This document shows positions 5,073-6,208 of a stretch of DNA of 6,208 nucleotides, one piece after another. Numbering within the stretch: the first letter of the stretch is position 1; each line of letters starts with the position of its first letter. The stretch is taken from the NCBI GenBank assembly GCA_030621945.1, contig JAUXGS010000060.1, positions 1-6,208 on the forward strand, written 5' to 3'. The stretch comes from Methanosarcinales archaeon (GTDB taxonomy: Archaea > Halobacteriota > Syntropharchaeia > Alkanophagales > Methanospirareceae). The notes under the pieces were generated by a model. The model ran no database searches, was not told the DNA's origin, and saw only the letters and a list, made by a program, of their open reading frames with translations. A program made the position numbers and the translations under genes.

Positions 5073-6208
5073 ATGAAGATCATATTCAAAGACTCAGGAA
5101 AAGAAGCTGAACTTGTTAAAGGTAAAACTATACTTTCTTATCTGCAGGAGTTGGGCATAGAGATAAATGCATCATGTGGCGGTGAAGGAAAGTGCGGCCA
5201 ATGCTTGGTTGAAGTTGATAGCGCATCTGGAGCGCTCTCGGATAAGACCGATGCAGAACATAACTTTATACCTGAGGATAAGCACAGACTTGCCTGCCAG
5301 ACAACAATTTTAAAAACAGACGAGGAGCACATTTACGTCCGAGTGCCAAGAAGATCCTACTGCATCTTAGAATCAGGCGAATTCTGGGAGATCCCTGTTG
5401 AGCCCTTTGCGCACAGAGATGGTGAAAGAGTCTTTTACGAGTCGGAAGATGCAGGAGAATATACCGGAGGATTAAACGGTGTCGCTCTTGACATAGGAAC
5501 CACCACGCTTGCTATGTATTTGGTTGACCTTGAAACCGGAGCCGTGCTTTCGATCATCTCAAGAGAAAATCCGCAGACCAAATATGGAAATAATGTAATT
5601 TCACGGATAGAATTTGCGAGAAAAGGTCAGAAGATACTTGAACGAGAAATTAGAACCGCGATGAACGAAATGATCTCAGCTATGGTAGAGCCTGGTAAAG
5701 TCTTTGAGATTGTGGTCGTCGGCAATCCCGTGATGAGAGACCTGTTTTTTGGCTATTCCGTCGAGTCACTTGGCAAGAGCCCTTACGAACCCCTGAGTGT
5801 AAAGTCGGTACATAAAACGACGAAAGAACTCGGGCTTACGGCAGATCGGGCAGTGAAGGTTTACGGGCTTCCTCTGATAGGAAGTTTCGTCGGTGCAGAT
5901 GCTTTAGCTGTCGTGTTGGCGACGGAACTGTACAAAAGCGAGAAGATAAGCATGGCGATAGACATCGGGACGAACACAGAGATCGTGCTTGGAAACAAAG
6001 ATAAGTTGATTGCAACATCCTGTGCAGCGGGTCCCGCATTTGAGGGTTGCAGCATAGCGTATGGAATGGGTGGCGTAAGCGGTGCGATAAAAGAGGTGCG
6101 AATAGAAGAAGATGGAAACGTCAGGTATAAAACGGTCGGCGATGCACTCCCGGTAGGTGTTTGCGGCTCAGGGTTGATAGATACGCTGGCAGAGCTTCTG
6201 GATAAACA
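5073..6208 (+). CDS. Reductive activator of corrinoid proteins (RACo/RamA-like): [2Fe-2S] ferredoxin fused to ASKHA ATPase, C-terminus beyond the window
   Basis: Predicted ATP-dependent reductase that restores inactive Co(II) corrinoid proteins to Co(I). The 378 visible residues run open to the right edge; family members are about 600-650 residues, so some 40 percent is missing. The N-terminal plant-type ferredoxin (about 1-92) has C35-x5-C41-x2-C44 and C75, four ligands for [2Fe-2S]. A linker (93-134) leads to a DUF4445-type ASKHA domain: phosphate motif DIGTTT (140-145), the stretch VVVGNPVMRDLFFG (214-227), a second phosphate loop DIGTNTE (297-303), SCAAGPAFEG (316-325) and GVCGSGLID (362-370). 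At GMGG (331-334) many relatives read GMRA. ATG 5073 starts the protein one strand before the ferredoxin fold, as in the family; the out-of-frame ATG at 5063 closes after about 15 codons. Divergent pairing with the corrinoid gene supports the role. Methanosarcina RamA has C-terminal [4Fe-4S] clusters instead; this one resembles acetogen RACo. Confidence 0.9.
   Translation, partial: MKIIFKDSGKEAELVKGKTILSYLQELGIEINASCGGEGKCGQCLVEVDSASGALSDKTDAEHNFIPEDKHRLACQTTILKTDEEHIYVRVPRRSYCILESGEFWEIPVEPFAHRDGERVFYESEDAGEYTGGLNGVALDIGTTTLAMYLVDLETGAVLSIISRENPQTKYGNNVISRIEFARKGQKILEREIRTAMNEMISAMVEPGKVFEIVVVGNPVMRDLFFGYSVESLGKSPYEPLSVKSVHKTTKELGLTADRAVKVYGLPLIGSFVGADALAVVLATELYKSEKISMAIDIGTNTEIVLGNKDKLIATSCAAGPAFEGCSIAYGMGGVSGAIKEVRIEEDGNVRYKTVGDALPVGVCGSGLIDTLAELLDK

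Noticed and set aside
4450..5076. 208-residue plus-strand ORF opposite the corrinoid gene
   Set aside because: It is Ser/Pro-rich and has no recognisable motif, while the minus strand encodes clear B12-binding motifs over the same span. It is an antisense shadow.
5063..5110. ATG at 5063 as an alternative start for the activator gene
   Set aside because: It is in a different frame and closes after about 15 codons. ATG 5073 is in frame with the ferredoxin domain.
1..6208. tRNA, rRNA, CRISPR array or mobile element
   Set aside because: I saw no cloverleaf-type arms, no rRNA core sequence, no regular direct repeats with spacers, and no transposase or terminal repeats. This was a reading by eye, not a model search.

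Overview
This is an archaeal chromosome segment with six protein genes, two of them cut by the window ends. Four things point to Euryarchaeota: an Lhr-type helicase of archaeal form, a stand-alone PurS, an archaeal-type tryptophanyl-tRNA synthetase, and TATA boxes placed for leaderless transcripts. The pairing of a methyltransferase-type corrinoid protein with a RACo/RamA-like corrinoid activator suggests a methanogen, a methanotroph or a related methyl-metabolising lineage (for example Methanophagales/ANME-1 or Syntrophoarchaeia). That lineage guess is inference only. GC content looks mid-range, and nothing resembles an insertion sequence, prophage, CRISPR array, rRNA or tRNA.

Layout. Left block, minus strand: the N-terminal half of lhr (1-1439, continuing past the left edge), preceded by a six- or seven-pass PrsW-family membrane protease (1586-2413) with an unusual soluble, winged-helix-like tail. 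A 195-bp or longer divergent gap with promoters on both strands separates these from a plus-strand block. That block holds purS (2675-2947, or from 2609 if the longer start is used) and trpS (3030-4364), each with its own promoter candidate. Convergent with trpS, only 12 bp away, is a minus-strand corrinoid protein gene (4377-5012). Divergent from that, across a 60-bp promoter region, is a plus-strand gene for an N-terminal [2Fe-2S] ferredoxin fused to an ASKHA-type ATPase (5073 to beyond 6208).

How the genes work together. The left and middle genes are housekeeping and look functionally independent: nucleic-acid helicase, membrane protease, purine synthesis, tRNA charging. The right-hand pair forms a functional module: the corrinoid protein carries a methyl group on cobalt, and the ferredoxin/ATPase protein would re-reduce Co(II) to Co(I) after accidental oxidation, using ATP. 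The methyltransferase that loads the corrinoid and the one that unloads it are not in the window, so the substrate is unknown. Other points of note are a four-cysteine iron-sulfur-type motif and a long insertion in TrpRS, the winged-helix-like tail on the PrsW protein, and the ambiguous purS start.
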